Part shown: piece after piece, positions 51,523 through 60,616 of the stretch | How positions within the stretch are numbered: the first letter of the stretch is position 1 | Layout of the letters: the number at the start of each line of letters is the position of its first letter | DNA from: Stenotrophomonas maltophilia | GTDB lineage: Bacteria > Pseudomonadota > Gammaproteobacteria > Xanthomonadales > Xanthomonadaceae | Reading direction: 5' to 3' | Length of the DNA stretch: 64,000 nt | Assembly (NCBI GenBank): GCA_002363385.1 | Contig: DEVL01000003.1 | Coordinates: 62,505-126,504, forward strand | Program-made: the position numbers and the translations under genes | The notes under the pieces: model-generated | The model's database searches: none | Seen by the model: the letters and a program-made list of their open reading frames with translations, nothing else | What the model was told of the DNA's origin: nothing

Positions 51523-52326
51523 TCAATCCCAGGCCGGTGCGATCCCCTCCGGATTGGCCAGGCGATGCCCGCGATCCAGCGTGGCGATCTGCGCCATGTC
51601 CTCATCGCTCAAGCGCAGATCGGCCGCGAGCAGATTGCCGGCCAGGTTGTCGCGCTTGGTCGAGGACGGGATCACCGCAAAGCCCTGCTGCAACGCCCAC
51701 GCCAGCGCGACCTGGGCCGGGGTGGCCTGGTGACGCGCGGCGATGGCCTGGATCACCGGGTCCTTGAGCACTTCGCCGTAGGCCAGGCTCATGTAGGCGG
51801 TGACATGGATGCCCTGTTCCTTCAGGAACGCGATCAGCGCGCGGTTCTGCAGGTAGGGGTGGACTTCGATCTGGTTGGTGGCGATCGCATCGGCACCCAG
51901 GATCTCGATGGCCTGGCGGGTCTGGGCGATGGTGAAGTTGGAGATGCCGATCTGGCGGGTCAGGCCGAGCGACTTGGCCTCGGCCAGTGCACCGAGATAC
52001 TCGGCCATCGGTACCGCGTCCTTCGGCGACGGCCAGTGGATCAGGGTGAGCTCGACGTGGTCGGTGCGCAGCTTGCGCAGGCTCTCGCGCAGGCTGGCCA
52101 GCAACGCGTCGTGCTGGAAGTTGGCGATCCAGATTTTGGTGGTCAGGAACAGATCATCGCGGGCCACGCCGGACTCGGCGATGGCCTGGCCGACCTCGGC
52201 TTCGTTCTCGTAGATCTGTGCGGTATCGATGGCGCGGTAGCCGACGTCCAGTGCGTTGCGCACCGAGTCGATCACGGTCTGGCCTTTCAGGCGGAAGGTG
52301 CCGAGGCCGAATGCGGGAATGGGCAT
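51523..52326 (-). CDS. dkgB: aldo/keto reductase, DkgB type
   Basis: A 267-residue NADPH-dependent aldo/keto reductase. ALDVGYRAIDTAQIYENE holds the catalytic Asp and Tyr, FLTTKIWI the Lys, and LTLIHWPSP the His; GFAVIPSSTKRDNLAGN is the cofactor-binding end. Length and motifs match the 2,5-diketo-gluconate reductase B / methylglyoxal reductase group. It may detoxify methylglyoxal or reduce a sugar acid. The start at 52326 begins MPIPAFGLGTFRLKG; the open frame extends upstream but is non-coding. Confidence 0.9.
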   Translation of the reverse strand: MPIPAFGLGTFRLKGQTVIDSVRNALDVGYRAIDTAQIYENEAEVGQAIAESGVARDDLFLTTKIWIANFQHDALLASLRESLRKLRTDHVELTLIHWPSPKDAVPMAEYLGALAEAKSLGLTRQIGISNFTIAQTRQAIEILGADAIATNQIEVHPYLQNRALIAFLKEQGIHVTAYMSLAYGEVLKDPVIQAIAARHQATPAQVALAWALQQGFAVIPSSTKRDNLAGNLLAADLRLSDEDMAQIATLDRGHRLANPEGIAPAWD

Positions 52327-52379
52327 GGAAACTCCTTGGTGGGGTGAGGTGCAGGCTACGCCGTGCGCCGTAAAGCGGC

Positions 52380-52402
52380 GTAGAGCCGGCCGTTGGTCGG
52401 CT
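52380..52402. repeat. SMAG-like palindrome, GTAGAGCCGGCC variant
   Basis: GTAGAGCCGGCCGTTGGTCGGCT forms a short hairpin with one mismatch. It is in the gap between the reductase and the MFS gene. A second half-copy, CATTGGTCGGCTGTGG, follows about 20 bases on. Confidence 0.65.
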
Positions 52403-52475
52403 GCTGTTGCGTGAAACGAATCATTGGTCGGCTGTGGTCGCCTGATGCCGCCCGTCGGTCCGCCGCCGGGATCGA

Positions 52476-53690
52476 TCAATGCGCACTCATCGCGATGCCT
52501 TCGGCGCGGTCGGCCACACCATCGCGGCGATCCAGCCGGCCACTCAGCACGGTCAGACCCAAGGCGCCCATCACCACCACTGCGCCCAGCCACGGGGTGT
52601 GCATCAGGCCGAGGTGTTCGACCACCAACCCACCCAGCGATGCGCCGAGTGCGATGCCGACGTTGAACGCGGCGATGTTCAGGCCCGAGGCCACATCGGC
52701 GGCCTGCGGGGCGAACCGCTGTGCCTGCTTGACCACGTACACCTGCAGCCCGGGCACGTTGCCGAAGGCCACCGCGCCCAGCGCCAGCACGGTCAGCAGC
52801 ACCAGCCAGGTGTTGTAGGCGGTAAAGGTCAGCACGAACAGTACGGCGGCCAGCAACGCGAAGATCAGCTTCAGTGCCGGGATCGGGCCGCGGCGGTCGG
52901 CCAGGCGGCCGCCCCACAGGTTGCCGATCGCCACCGACACGCCGTAGACCAGCAGCACGCCGCTGACCGCATTGGCCGAGAAACCGGTCACGTCCTGCAG
53001 GATCGAGGCCAGGTAGGTGAAGGAGAGGAAGGTGCCGCCGTAGCCGAGTGCGGTGATCGCATACACCAGCAGCAGGCGCGGCTGCGCCAGTACGGAGAGT
53101 TGCTGCCCGAACGTGGCCGGCGTGCTGCGCTGCAGGTTGCGCGGCACGAACAGCAGGCTGCCGATCAGCGCGATCACACCGAGCGCGGCCACGGCCAGGA
53201 AGGTGGCGCGCCAGCCCAGGTGCTGGCCGATGAAGGTGCCCAGGGGCACACCGGTCACCAGCGCCACGGTGAGGCCGGTGAACATGATCGCGATCGCGCT
53301 GGCCGCCTTCTCCTTGGGCACCACCGAGGTGGCGATGATCGAGCCGATCGAGAAGAACACGCCGTGCGCCAGCCCGGTCAGCACGCGCGCCACGATCAGC
53401 GAGCCGTAGCCCGGCGCCACCCAGGCGATCAGGTTGCCGAGGGTGAACAGCAGCATCAGCGCCACCAGCAGGGTCTTGCGCGGCACCCGCCCGGTCAGCG
53501 CGGTGAGCACCGGCGCACCGACCGCTACGCCCAGCGCATACAGCGACACCAGCAGGCCGGCCGAGGGCAGGGTGACGCCGAGGTCGGCGGCGATGGTCGG
53601 GATCAGCCCGACGATGACGAATTCCGTCGTGCCGATGGCGTACGCACCCAGCGTCAACGCCAACAAGGCCAAGGGGATACCACGAGACAT
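52476..53690 (-). CDS. MFS drug/sugar efflux transporter, DHA1 type
   Basis: A 404-residue major facilitator with twelve helices. ALLALTLGAYAIGTTEFVIV starts helix 1, the loop GRVPRKTL is the signature motif A, and GGRLADRRGPIPAL its repeat in the second half. It resembles the AraJ/YdhP efflux group. The divergent LysR regulator, 124 bases away, probably controls it. The start at 53690 fits helix 1; the frame is open to 54029 but only antisense to the regulator gene. Confidence 0.92.
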   Translation of the reverse strand: MSRGIPLALLALTLGAYAIGTTEFVIVGLIPTIAADLGVTLPSAGLLVSLYALGVAVGAPVLTALTGRVPRKTLLVALMLLFTLGNLIAWVAPGYGSLIVARVLTGLAHGVFFSIGSIIATSVVPKEKAASAIAIMFTGLTVALVTGVPLGTFIGQHLGWRATFLAVAALGVIALIGSLLFVPRNLQRSTPATFGQQLSVLAQPRLLLVYAITALGYGGTFLSFTYLASILQDVTGFSANAVSGVLLVYGVSVAIGNLWGGRLADRRGPIPALKLIFALLAAVLFVLTFTAYNTWLVLLTVLALGAVAFGNVPGLQVYVVKQAQRFAPQAADVASGLNIAAFNVGIALGASLGGLVVEHLGLMHTPWLGAVVVMGALGLTVLSGRLDRRDGVADRAEGIAMSAH

Positions 53691-53814
53691 GGACGCATAC
53701 CGGTGGGAGGAGGCTGCGCAGTGTGCGCGCCGCACTCTTGCGGAAAAAGCGGCCTTCACGCCAATCACTGTTGCCCCGTGGTCAATAATGAAGCCACTCC
53801 GCCGGGCTGCCGCC

Positions 53815-54717
53815 ATGAAAACCACCCTCGATGAGATGCAGGCCTTCATTGCGGTGATCGACAGTGGCTCGATCACCGCTGCCGCCGAACAGCTCGGCCA
53901 GACCACCTCCGGGGTCAGCCGCGCGCTGGGTCGGCTGGAGGAAAAGCTCGGCACCACGCTGTTGACCCGCACCACACGTCGTCTGCAGCTGACCGAGGAG
54001 GGCGATGCCTTCCTGGCCCAGGCACGCACGATCGTGGCCTCGGTGGAAGCGGCCGAGGAACAGATCGCTGCCCGGCGGCAACGCCCGGCCGGGCGCCTGC
54101 GCGTGGATGCGGCGATGCCGTTCGTGCTGCACGTGATCGCCCCGCTGGTGGCCAGCTATCGCGCGCGCTATCCCGACGTGGCGCTGGAGCTCAACAGCAG
54201 CGAGCGCTACATCGATCTGCTCGAGCGGCGCACCGACGTGGCCATCCGGATCGGGCCGCTGGCCGATTCCACCCTGCACGCGCGGCCGCTGGCGCACAGC
54301 CGCCTGCGGGTGATGGCCAGCCCGGCGTACCTGCAGCAGCACGGTACCCCGCGAGATGTGGCCGCGTTGGGCGAGCACACCCTGCTCGGCTTCAACGAGC
54401 CCGATTCACTCAATCACTGGCCGCTGCCCGGCGCGACCGACGCGCTGCTGCACGTGCGCCCGGCGGTAGCGGTCTCCAGCGGTGAAACCCTGCGCCGGCT
54501 CGCGCTGGAGGGCGTCGGCATCGTCTGCCTGTCCGACTTCATGACCCACCGCGATCGTGACGCCGGCACGCTGGTCCAGCTGTTGCCGGACCTCACCGTG
54601 GAGGTCCGCCAGCCGATCCACGCCGTGTACTACCGCAATACGGCGGTCTCGGCGCGGATCAGCTCCTTCCTGGATCACCTGGCGCAGGCCATGGTGGGGA
54701 CCCCCTATGTCCGGTAG
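53815..54717 (+). CDS. LysR-type transcriptional regulator
   Basis: A 300-residue LysR regulator: winged helix-turn-helix at residues about 5-65 (GSITAAAEQLGQTTSGVSRA), then the two-lobe effector domain (VDAAMPFVLHVIAPLVASYR). It belongs to the CrgA-like branch. It is divergent from the MFS efflux gene, the usual arrangement for a regulator and target. ATG 53815 gives the family N-terminus MKTTLDEMQAFIAV; ATG 53788 would add nine residues. The stop codon TAG is formed by the GTAG head of a SMAG element. Confidence 0.92.
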   Translation: MKTTLDEMQAFIAVIDSGSITAAAEQLGQTTSGVSRALGRLEEKLGTTLLTRTTRRLQLTEEGDAFLAQARTIVASVEAAEEQIAARRQRPAGRLRVDAAMPFVLHVIAPLVASYRARYPDVALELNSSERYIDLLERRTDVAIRIGPLADSTLHARPLAHSRLRVMASPAYLQQHGTPRDVAALGEHTLLGFNEPDSLNHWPLPGATDALLHVRPAVAVSSGETLRRLALEGVGIVCLSDFMTHRDRDAGTLVQLLPDLTVEVRQPIHAVYYRNTAVSARISSFLDHLAQAMVGTPYVR

Positions 54718-54802
54718 TGCCGGCCGCTGGCCGGCTCCATTCCGATGCCTGCTGCATGCGGTTGCCGGCTGCATGCGGTTGCCGGCCAGCGGCCGGCACT
54801 AC
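54714..54802. repeat. paired SMAG elements with 17-bp tandem repeat between
   Basis: A GTAG-headed copy begins at 54714 and its inverted partner ends in CACTAC at 54802. Between them TGCATGCGGTTGCCGGC occurs twice in tandem (54753-54769 and 54770-54786). The TAG of the first GTAG is the stop of the LysR gene. Confidence 0.85.
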
Positions 54803-54809
54803 GGCTGCA

Positions 54810-56942
54810 TCACGCCGCGCGAGGCAATCCGGTCACCGCACCGCGTCCCGCATCCAGCACGAACACATCCACCGCGGCATTCAGGGCGACGGCCTGCTCT
54901 TCCATGCTGCGCGCCGCCGCGGAGGCTTCTTCCACCAGGGCCGCGTTCTGCTGCGTGGTCTCGTCCATCTGCACCACCGTCTGGTTGACCTGCTCGATGC
55001 CGGCCGACTGCTCCTGCGATGCGGCGGCGATGTCAGCCATGATGTCGGTAACGCGCTGCACGCTGCCGACGATCTCGCCCATGGTCCGCCCGGCCTGCTG
55101 CACCAGCGCCGCGCCGCCGTCGACATCGGCCACGGACTGATCGATCAGTCCCTTGATCTCCTTGGCGGCCCCGGCCGAGCGCTGCGCCAGCGTGCGCACT
55201 TCGCTGGCGACCACGGCAAAGCCGCGGCCCTGTTCCCCGGCGCGCGCTGCTTCGACGGCGGCGTTTAGCGCGAGGATGTTGGTCTGGAACGCAATGCCAT
55301 CGATGACGCTGATGATCTCGGCGATCTGACGCGACGAGGCCTGGATGGCGCCCATGGTGGTGACCACCTGGCTCACCACCTCGCCGCCCTGCGAGGCGAC
55401 CGAGGCGGCACTGATCGAGAGCTGGTTGGCCTGCCGCGCGTGCTCGGCGTTCTGGCGCACCGTGGAGGTCAGCTCTTCCATCGAGGCGGCGGTCTCTTCC
55501 AGATTGGCTGCCTGCTGCTCGGTACGGCGTGACAGATCGCTGTTGCCCGCGGCGATCTCGCCTGCGGCCGTCTGGATGGACTGGGCCGCGTGCTTGATGT
55601 CGCCAACGATGGTGGTCAGCTGGCCGGTGGTGCGCGCCATGTCATCGCGCATGCGCGCGAACACGCCGTGGAAATCGCCGTGCATGTGCGCGCTGAGATC
55701 CCCGCCGGCGATCGCCTGGAGCACGCGCGAGACTTCGCCCAGATCCTGCTCGGTGGTGCGCATCAGGCGGTTGAGGCCGCCGACCATCTCCCGGAAGTCG
55801 TGCTGGTAGCGCGCTTCATCACCACGCAGGCTGAAATCACCCAACGCCGCCGCCTCGGCCAGTCGCTTGATCTCGGCATTGATCGCGCCGAGGTTGGCCT
55901 TGGCCGTGTCCAGCGCCTGGGTGATCACCGCCTTCTCGCCGGGCAGGCGCTCCATGTCCACCGACAGATCACCGACCGCATAGTGGCCCATGATCTCGAT
56001 CGCGCGCAGCTTCACCTGGATGTGGTTGGCGACCAGGGTGTTGTTCTCGCGCACCATCTGGCCGTAAGCGCCAGGCAGGGCGTCGGCATCCATGCGGTAG
56101 CTGATCTGGCCGGCGTCGTGGCGCTGGGCCATGGTTGCCTGCGCATCCAGTACGGCCTTGAGGGTCCGGGTCACCTCGCTCATCGCCGTGCCGAGACGGC
56201 CGATTTCGTCGCGGCTGCGCACCGCTACCGTGTGCTCCAGATCGCCGCGTGCGACGGCGCGGGCGGCTGCTTCCACCGCGATCACCGGTGCGATCACCGC
56301 GCGTCGCAACCACAGCGCCAGCACCACCAGCAGCACCACGGCGGCCAATGCCGTCGTGATCGCCGATGCCACCAGCGCGGCGCGCGCGCGCTCGGACGTG
56401 GCGTTGGTTTCAAATTCGGCACGTTCGTTGGCGCGTGTCGCCAGCGCGTCCAGCGTGGTGCCAACGCTGCGGTCCGCACCACGTACCAGCGCATCGGCCG
56501 CCTGGGTGTCATAGCCACTGGCGGCAAATGCCTCCAGCGCCCCACGGTAGCGGGCCTCAAGGGCACGGTGCTCGGTCAGGAACTGATCGGCCAGCGTGCG
56601 GGTCTGCTCGTCGCGGCTGGTGGCGAGCGTGCCGGCCAAGTCCGCGATGCGGCGTCCTTCCGCATCGAATGCCGCCAGGTGACGCTCGCGTTGCACATCG
56701 TCCGCACCGCGGATCAGCACGTTCTTCCACTCCTGCACCTGTAGGCGGAACTCGCGCTGGAGCAGCTCGGCCTGTGCCTTGCGGGCAAGCTCAGGAGGGA
56801 CCTCGGTGGAGAGGTTGCGCCACGCTGAACCGAGCCCGGCCAGGGCGGCCACGACGATGATGATCAGGCCAAGCGACAGCGCGCCCAGCAGTTTGAACTG
56901 GAGACTCAGGGCGCGTGGATGCGCCGGTGCGGAGGACGTCAT
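54810..56942 (-). CDS. methyl-accepting chemotaxis protein
   Basis: A 710-residue chemoreceptor. The first membrane helix is at about residues 18-40, the periplasmic ligand domain at about 42-188 is rich in helices, and the second helix at about 190-212 leads into a HAMP (RRAVIAPVIAVEAAARAVAR). More HAMP-like linkers follow (LNRLMRTTEQDLGEVSRVLQ). The signalling tip is EIISVIDGIAFQTNILALNA with AGEQGRGFAVVASEVRTLAQ. No C-terminal NWETF tail, so methylation would rely on other receptors. The ligand is not predictable. Divergent from the Rrf2 regulator. Confidence 0.93.
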   Translation of the reverse strand: MTSSAPAHPRALSLQFKLLGALSLGLIIIVVAALAGLGSAWRNLSTEVPPELARKAQAELLQREFRLQVQEWKNVLIRGADDVQRERHLAAFDAEGRRIADLAGTLATSRDEQTRTLADQFLTEHRALEARYRGALEAFAASGYDTQAADALVRGADRSVGTTLDALATRANERAEFETNATSERARAALVASAITTALAAVVLLVVLALWLRRAVIAPVIAVEAAARAVARGDLEHTVAVRSRDEIGRLGTAMSEVTRTLKAVLDAQATMAQRHDAGQISYRMDADALPGAYGQMVRENNTLVANHIQVKLRAIEIMGHYAVGDLSVDMERLPGEKAVITQALDTAKANLGAINAEIKRLAEAAALGDFSLRGDEARYQHDFREMVGGLNRLMRTTEQDLGEVSRVLQAIAGGDLSAHMHGDFHGVFARMRDDMARTTGQLTTIVGDIKHAAQSIQTAAGEIAAGNSDLSRRTEQQAANLEETAASMEELTSTVRQNAEHARQANQLSISAASVASQGGEVVSQVVTTMGAIQASSRQIAEIISVIDGIAFQTNILALNAAVEAARAGEQGRGFAVVASEVRTLAQRSAGAAKEIKGLIDQSVADVDGGAALVQQAGRTMGEIVGSVQRVTDIMADIAAASQEQSAGIEQVNQTVVQMDETTQQNAALVEEASAAARSMEEQAVALNAAVDVFVLDAGRGAVTGLPRAA

Positions 56943-57104
56943 GGGAAATGAAAAGTAGGGAAGGGCAATGCGGTATCGGTCTGCCTAGAGCAGGCTGAAG
57001 TGCGACGCCTATCACGGTTACCGTTCCATTAAACGTTGTGACGACGGTGTGTAGATGAAAATTGGTCACATATGGAACGAAGCGGCACTCGACAGATAGA
57101 CCAT

Positions 57105-57125
57105 ATGTAACTAATGTGGTTACAT
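57105..57125. promoter_or_regulatory. palindrome over the start codon, likely Rrf2 operator
   Basis: ATGTAAC-N7-GTTACAT spans the first bases of the Rrf2 gene. A second inverted pair, TCACATATGG (57066-57075) and CCATATGTAA (57101-57110), differs at one position and lies just upstream. Both fit dimer binding and autoregulation of the Rrf2-family repressor. Confidence 0.6.
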
Positions 57126-57576
57126 GAAATCGAGTAACCAGTTCTCCGACGCGCTGCACGTGATGGCCCATCTGGTCGGCCAGGACGGCCCGCGTACCTC
57201 CGAGCAGCTCGCCACCTGCCTGCCTACTCATCCGGTGGTGATCCGGCGCCTGCTGTCTGCCCTGCACAAGGGCGGGCTGGTCACCAGCGTGCGCGGCCAT
57301 GGCGGCGGCAGCCAGCTGGCCCGGGAACCGGCTCAGATCACGCTGTATGACGTGTACGTGGCCATCGGTGCGCCTGCGCTGCTGCACACCGGCGCCCGCG
57401 AGACCGGCCGCGGCTGCCCGGTGCAGCGCGTGGTCAACGATGCCCTCGACGACAGTTACCGCCAGGCCCAGGCCCTGCTCGAGGCCCGCCTGCACGACAC
57501 CACTTTGGCCACCCTGGGCGAGGCCTTCGCCCGCCACCTGGCCCACCACGCTGCAGGAGTTCCTCATGACGTTTGA
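57124..57576 (+). CDS. Rrf2-family transcriptional regulator
   Basis: A 150-residue Rrf2 regulator (SDALHVMAHLVGQDGPRTSE, then HPVVIRRLLSALHKGGLVTS and RGHGGGSQLAREPAQITLYD). The three-cysteine cluster of iron-sulfur members (IscR, NsrR) is absent: only two cysteines, near residues 32 and 99, so it is the non-cluster YwnA type, perhaps sensing thiol oxidation. It is translationally coupled to the oxidoreductase gene, whose start overlaps its end by eleven bases, and a palindrome covers its own start. Confidence 0.9.
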   Translation: MKSSNQFSDALHVMAHLVGQDGPRTSEQLATCLPTHPVVIRRLLSALHKGGLVTSVRGHGGGSQLAREPAQITLYDVYVAIGAPALLHTGARETGRGCPVQRVVNDALDDSYRQAQALLEARLHDTTLATLGEAFARHLAHHAAGVPHDV

Positions 57577-58474
57577 TGCGATTGTCGTCGGCGGCAGTTT
57601 CGCCGGCCTGTCCGCCGCCCTGACCCTGGCGCGCGCCCGCCGCGAGGTGCTGGTCATCGACAGCGGCCTGCCGCGCAACCGCTTCGCCGCGCAGTCGCAC
57701 GGCGTGCTCGGCCAGGACGGCATTGCCGGCGCCGAGCTGCTGCGCAACGCCAAGACCCAGTTGCTGGACTACCCCACGGTGCGCTGGGTCAGCGACACGG
57801 TCACCACCGCCCAACCGACCGTGGATGGCTTTGTGGTCGGCACCGAAAACGGTGACATCTGGGCCACGCGCAAGCTGCTGCTGGCAACCGGCATCCGCGA
57901 CGAACTGCCCGACCTGCCCGGCCTGGCCGAGCGCTGGGGCCACAGCGTGGTGCATTGCCCGTACTGCCACGGCTACGAGATCGGGGGCGGCGCGATCGGT
58001 CTGCTGGGCGGGCATGAGAAGTCGGCCACCATGGCGGCGTTGCTCGCCGACTGGGGCGACGTCACCCTGTTCGCGCACGGCATGACGCTGGAGGCCGATG
58101 ACCTGGCCGCGCTGCAGCGACGCGGGGTCAGCATCGAATACGACGCCGTGGTCGGGCTGGAAGGCGAGGCACCGGCCCTGAGTGCCGCCGTGCTCGCCGA
58201 TGGCCGCCGGGTTGAACTGCGCGCGCTGTTCGTTACCGCGCGCCAGCACATGAGCACGCCGCTGGTCGAACAGCTCGGCTGCGTGCTGGAGGACAGTCCG
58301 ATCGGCGTGCTGGTGCAGGTCGATGCGGGCAAGCAGACCAGCGTGCCCGGCATCTACGCAGCGGGCGATGCAACGCTGGTGGGCAATATCAGCCTGGCCA
58401 GCGCCGAAGGCGTGCGCGCCGGGGTGAGCCTGCACCATGCGCTGGTCGCCGAGCACAGCCGGGCCAGCCGCTAG
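57566..58474 (+). CDS. thioredoxin-reductase-like FAD oxidoreductase
   Basis: A 302-residue NAD(P)/FAD protein of the thioredoxin reductase fold. The FAD site is FDAIVVGGSFAGLSAAL, the redox pair is in VVHCPYCHGYE (C-x2-C), the NADPH site is GLLGGHEKSATMAALL, and the second FAD motif is GIYAAGDAT. Such enzymes reduce thioredoxin-like or small dithiol partners. GCAGGAG precedes the ATG. The upstream Rrf2 gene very probably controls it, making a two-gene redox-response unit. Confidence 0.9.
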   Translation: MTFDAIVVGGSFAGLSAALTLARARREVLVIDSGLPRNRFAAQSHGVLGQDGIAGAELLRNAKTQLLDYPTVRWVSDTVTTAQPTVDGFVVGTENGDIWATRKLLLATGIRDELPDLPGLAERWGHSVVHCPYCHGYEIGGGAIGLLGGHEKSATMAALLADWGDVTLFAHGMTLEADDLAALQRRGVSIEYDAVVGLEGEAPALSAAVLADGRRVELRALFVTARQHMSTPLVEQLGCVLEDSPIGVLVQVDAGKQTSVPGIYAAGDATLVGNISLASAEGVRAGVSLHHALVAEHSRASR

Positions 58475-58523
58475 GATCAGGGGCGTGGCCGGTCTGCGAG
58501 CGGCAGGCCCGCCCCAAACGGAA

Positions 58524-58545
58524 ACAGCCGCCCTGCGGCGGCTGT
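58524..58545. terminator. strong hairpin between convergent genes
   Basis: ACAGCCGCC/GGCGGCTGT with loop CTGC, flanked by an outer CGGCAGG (58501-58507) and CCTGCCG (58554-58560). It lies between the oxidoreductase and the minus-strand reductase and has no T-run on either strand; probably a shared transcript-end stem. Confidence 0.6.
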
Positions 58546-58566
58546 CCGTCACACCTGCCGGTGGGC

Positions 58567-59526
58567 TCAGGCCTGTTCGGCGCTCGCCGCATCCAACTGC
58601 TGCACATCCTGCGCCGACAGCGCGACATTTGCCGCCGCCAGCACCTCCTTCAACTGCTCGACACTGGTGGCGCTGACGATCGGCGCGGTGATGCCCGGGC
58701 GCGCGATCAACCACGCGATCGCCACCTGCGAAGGACTCACGCCATGCGTGCTGGCCACATCGTCCAGTGCGCCGAGGATGCGCAGCCCACGCGGATTGAC
58801 GTACTTGTCCACCACGCTCTTGCCGCGCGCGCTGCTCTTGGAGGCATCGTCCGCACTGCGGTACTTGCCACTGAGGAAACCGCTGGCCAGCGAGTAGTAG
58901 CTGATCACGCCCAGCTGCGCCTCGCGCACCACCGCTTCCAGCCCGGCCTCATAACCGGCGCGGTCGTACAGGTTGTACTCCGGCTGCAGCGTTTCATAGC
59001 GCGGCAGTTTGTAGTCGGCCGAGACCCTCAAGGCATCGCGCAGGCGCTCGGCGCTGTAGTTGGAGGCACCGATCGCGCGCACCTTGCCCTGTTCGATCAG
59101 GCGGCCGAACGCGGCCAGCGTGGTCTCCAGCGGAGTGGCTTCATCATCTTCGTGCGCCTGGTACAGATCGATCACATCGGTCTGCAGGCGGCGCAGCGAA
59201 TCCTCCACCGCAGCGGTAATGTTGTCGGCGGACAGGCCCGGGCGTTCGGCCCACTTGGCGACCTTGGTCGCCAGCACCACCTTGTCGCGCTTGCCGCTGT
59301 GCTTGAACCAGCGGCCCAGAATGGTTTCCGATTCACCGCCCTGGTTGCCGGGCACCCACGCCGAATACGCATCGGCGGTGTCGACCAGGTTGAAGCCGGC
59401 ATCGACGAAGGCATCGAGCAGGGCAAAGGAGGTCTTCTCGTCCGCACTCCAGCCAAAGACATTGCCGCCGAAGGCGATGGGGGCGACATGGAGGCCGGAA
59501 CGACCGAGTTCGCGCGTAGCAGTCAT
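58567..59526 (-). CDS. aldo/keto reductase, YajO/Tas-like group
   Basis: A 319-residue oxidoreductase. FVDAGFNLVDTADAYSAWVP holds the Asp-Tyr pair, VVLATKVAK the Lys, DLYQAHEDDEATPLE the His region; LIEQGKVRAIGASNY and ITAPIVSATSVEQL are typical of the larger aldo/keto reductases related to voltage-channel beta subunits. It differs clearly from the DkgB-type enzyme at 51523. ATG 59526 follows GGGAGAACATCACCC. Substrate unknown. Confidence 0.9.
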   Translation of the reverse strand: MTATRELGRSGLHVAPIAFGGNVFGWSADEKTSFALLDAFVDAGFNLVDTADAYSAWVPGNQGGESETILGRWFKHSGKRDKVVLATKVAKWAERPGLSADNITAAVEDSLRRLQTDVIDLYQAHEDDEATPLETTLAAFGRLIEQGKVRAIGASNYSAERLRDALRVSADYKLPRYETLQPEYNLYDRAGYEAGLEAVVREAQLGVISYYSLASGFLSGKYRSADDASKSSARGKSVVDKYVNPRGLRILGALDDVASTHGVSPSQVAIAWLIARPGITAPIVSATSVEQLKEVLAAANVALSAQDVQQLDAASAEQA

Positions 59527-59699
59527 GGGTGATGTTCTCCCTGGGAATCGTTTCCACAGGATACGGCCGGCGTGGTGACAGCGTTGCGGCAGCAGGCACA
59601 AAACAGTGTTCCGGATTGCTGCGCCGCACTAACGTTTTGTGAACACCTGTACACGCTTCGCTGCTAGTCTCGCGGCATCCCGCTACCGGAAGCCCGCCG

Positions 59700-60560
59700 A
59701 TGAAAGCCCGTTCGTTGACCTGTGCCTGCCTGTTCACTGTTTCTACCCTGATGCTTGCCACGCCCGCGATGGCGATCAAGCCCGCCGGCCCGAACGCGCA
59801 GGTCGCGATCACCCCGGCCGTGCAGAAGGCCGTGCAGGACAGCCGCCGCGATCCGGCCAACGTCAAGCGCGATGCGTACCGCCATCCCGCGCAGACGCTG
59901 TCGTTCTTCGGCGTCGCACCGGGCCAGACTGTCATCGAGGTCACCCCGGGCAGCGGCTGGTACTCGGAAATCCTGGCGCCGCTGCTGCACGACAAGGGGC
60001 AGTACGTGGCCGCCGTGGTCGATCCGATGGCGGTGGCGGAAGGGCGTGGCCGCGACTACCAGCAGCGCAGCCGAGATGGGCTGGACAAGAAGTTCGCCGG
60101 CAACGCTGCGGTGTTCGGCAAGAGCCGCGTGGTCGCCTATGACCCGAAGGCCCCGGTGTTCGGTCCGGCCAACTCGGCGGACGTGGTGCTGACCTTCCGC
60201 AACGTGCACAACTGGCGCAGCAGCGGCCAGGCCGAAGGCATGTTCAAGGGCTTCTTCTCGGTGCTCAAGCCGGGCGGTGTGCTGGGCGTGGTCGAGCACC
60301 GTGCCAAGGCCGATGTGCCGGCCGACGACAAGACCGGTTACGTGGGCCAGCAGCAGGTGATCGCGATGGCGAAGGCCGCCGGTTTCGAACTGGCCGGCAG
60401 CAGCGAGATCAACACCAATCCGCGCGACACCAAGGACTACCCGAACGGTGTGTGGACGCTGCCGCCGACCAACCAGCATGACGCGGCCGACGAGGCCAAG
60501 TACCAGGCGATCGGCGAAAGCGACCGGATGACCCTGCGCTTCGTGAAGCCGGGCAAGTAA
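59700..60560 (+). CDS. exported methyltransferase-like protein (COG4798 type)
   Basis: A 286-residue protein with a class I methyltransferase core (TVIEVTPGSGWYSEILAPLL; FSVLKPGGVLGVVEHR) behind a signal peptide (TCACLFTVSTLMLATPAMAI). The SAM motif I is altered (E-V-T-P-G-S-G-W). Periplasm has no SAM supply, so either the signal is not cleaved, the protein acts inside, or it has lost catalysis. The family is widespread in Xanthomonadaceae. Alone on its strand; a small membrane protein follows 56 bases later. Confidence 0.85.
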   Translation: MKARSLTCACLFTVSTLMLATPAMAIKPAGPNAQVAITPAVQKAVQDSRRDPANVKRDAYRHPAQTLSFFGVAPGQTVIEVTPGSGWYSEILAPLLHDKGQYVAAVVDPMAVAEGRGRDYQQRSRDGLDKKFAGNAAVFGKSRVVAYDPKAPVFGPANSADVVLTFRNVHNWRSSGQAEGMFKGFFSVLKPGGVLGVVEHRAKADVPADDKTGYVGQQQVIAMAKAAGFELAGSSEINTNPRDTKDYPNGVWTLPPTNQHDAADEAKYQAIGESDRMTLRFVKPGK

Positions 60561-60616
60561 GCCACCATGCGCGGGCCATGGCCCGCGCCTTCGATGGACG
60601 GTAAAGGAATACATCG

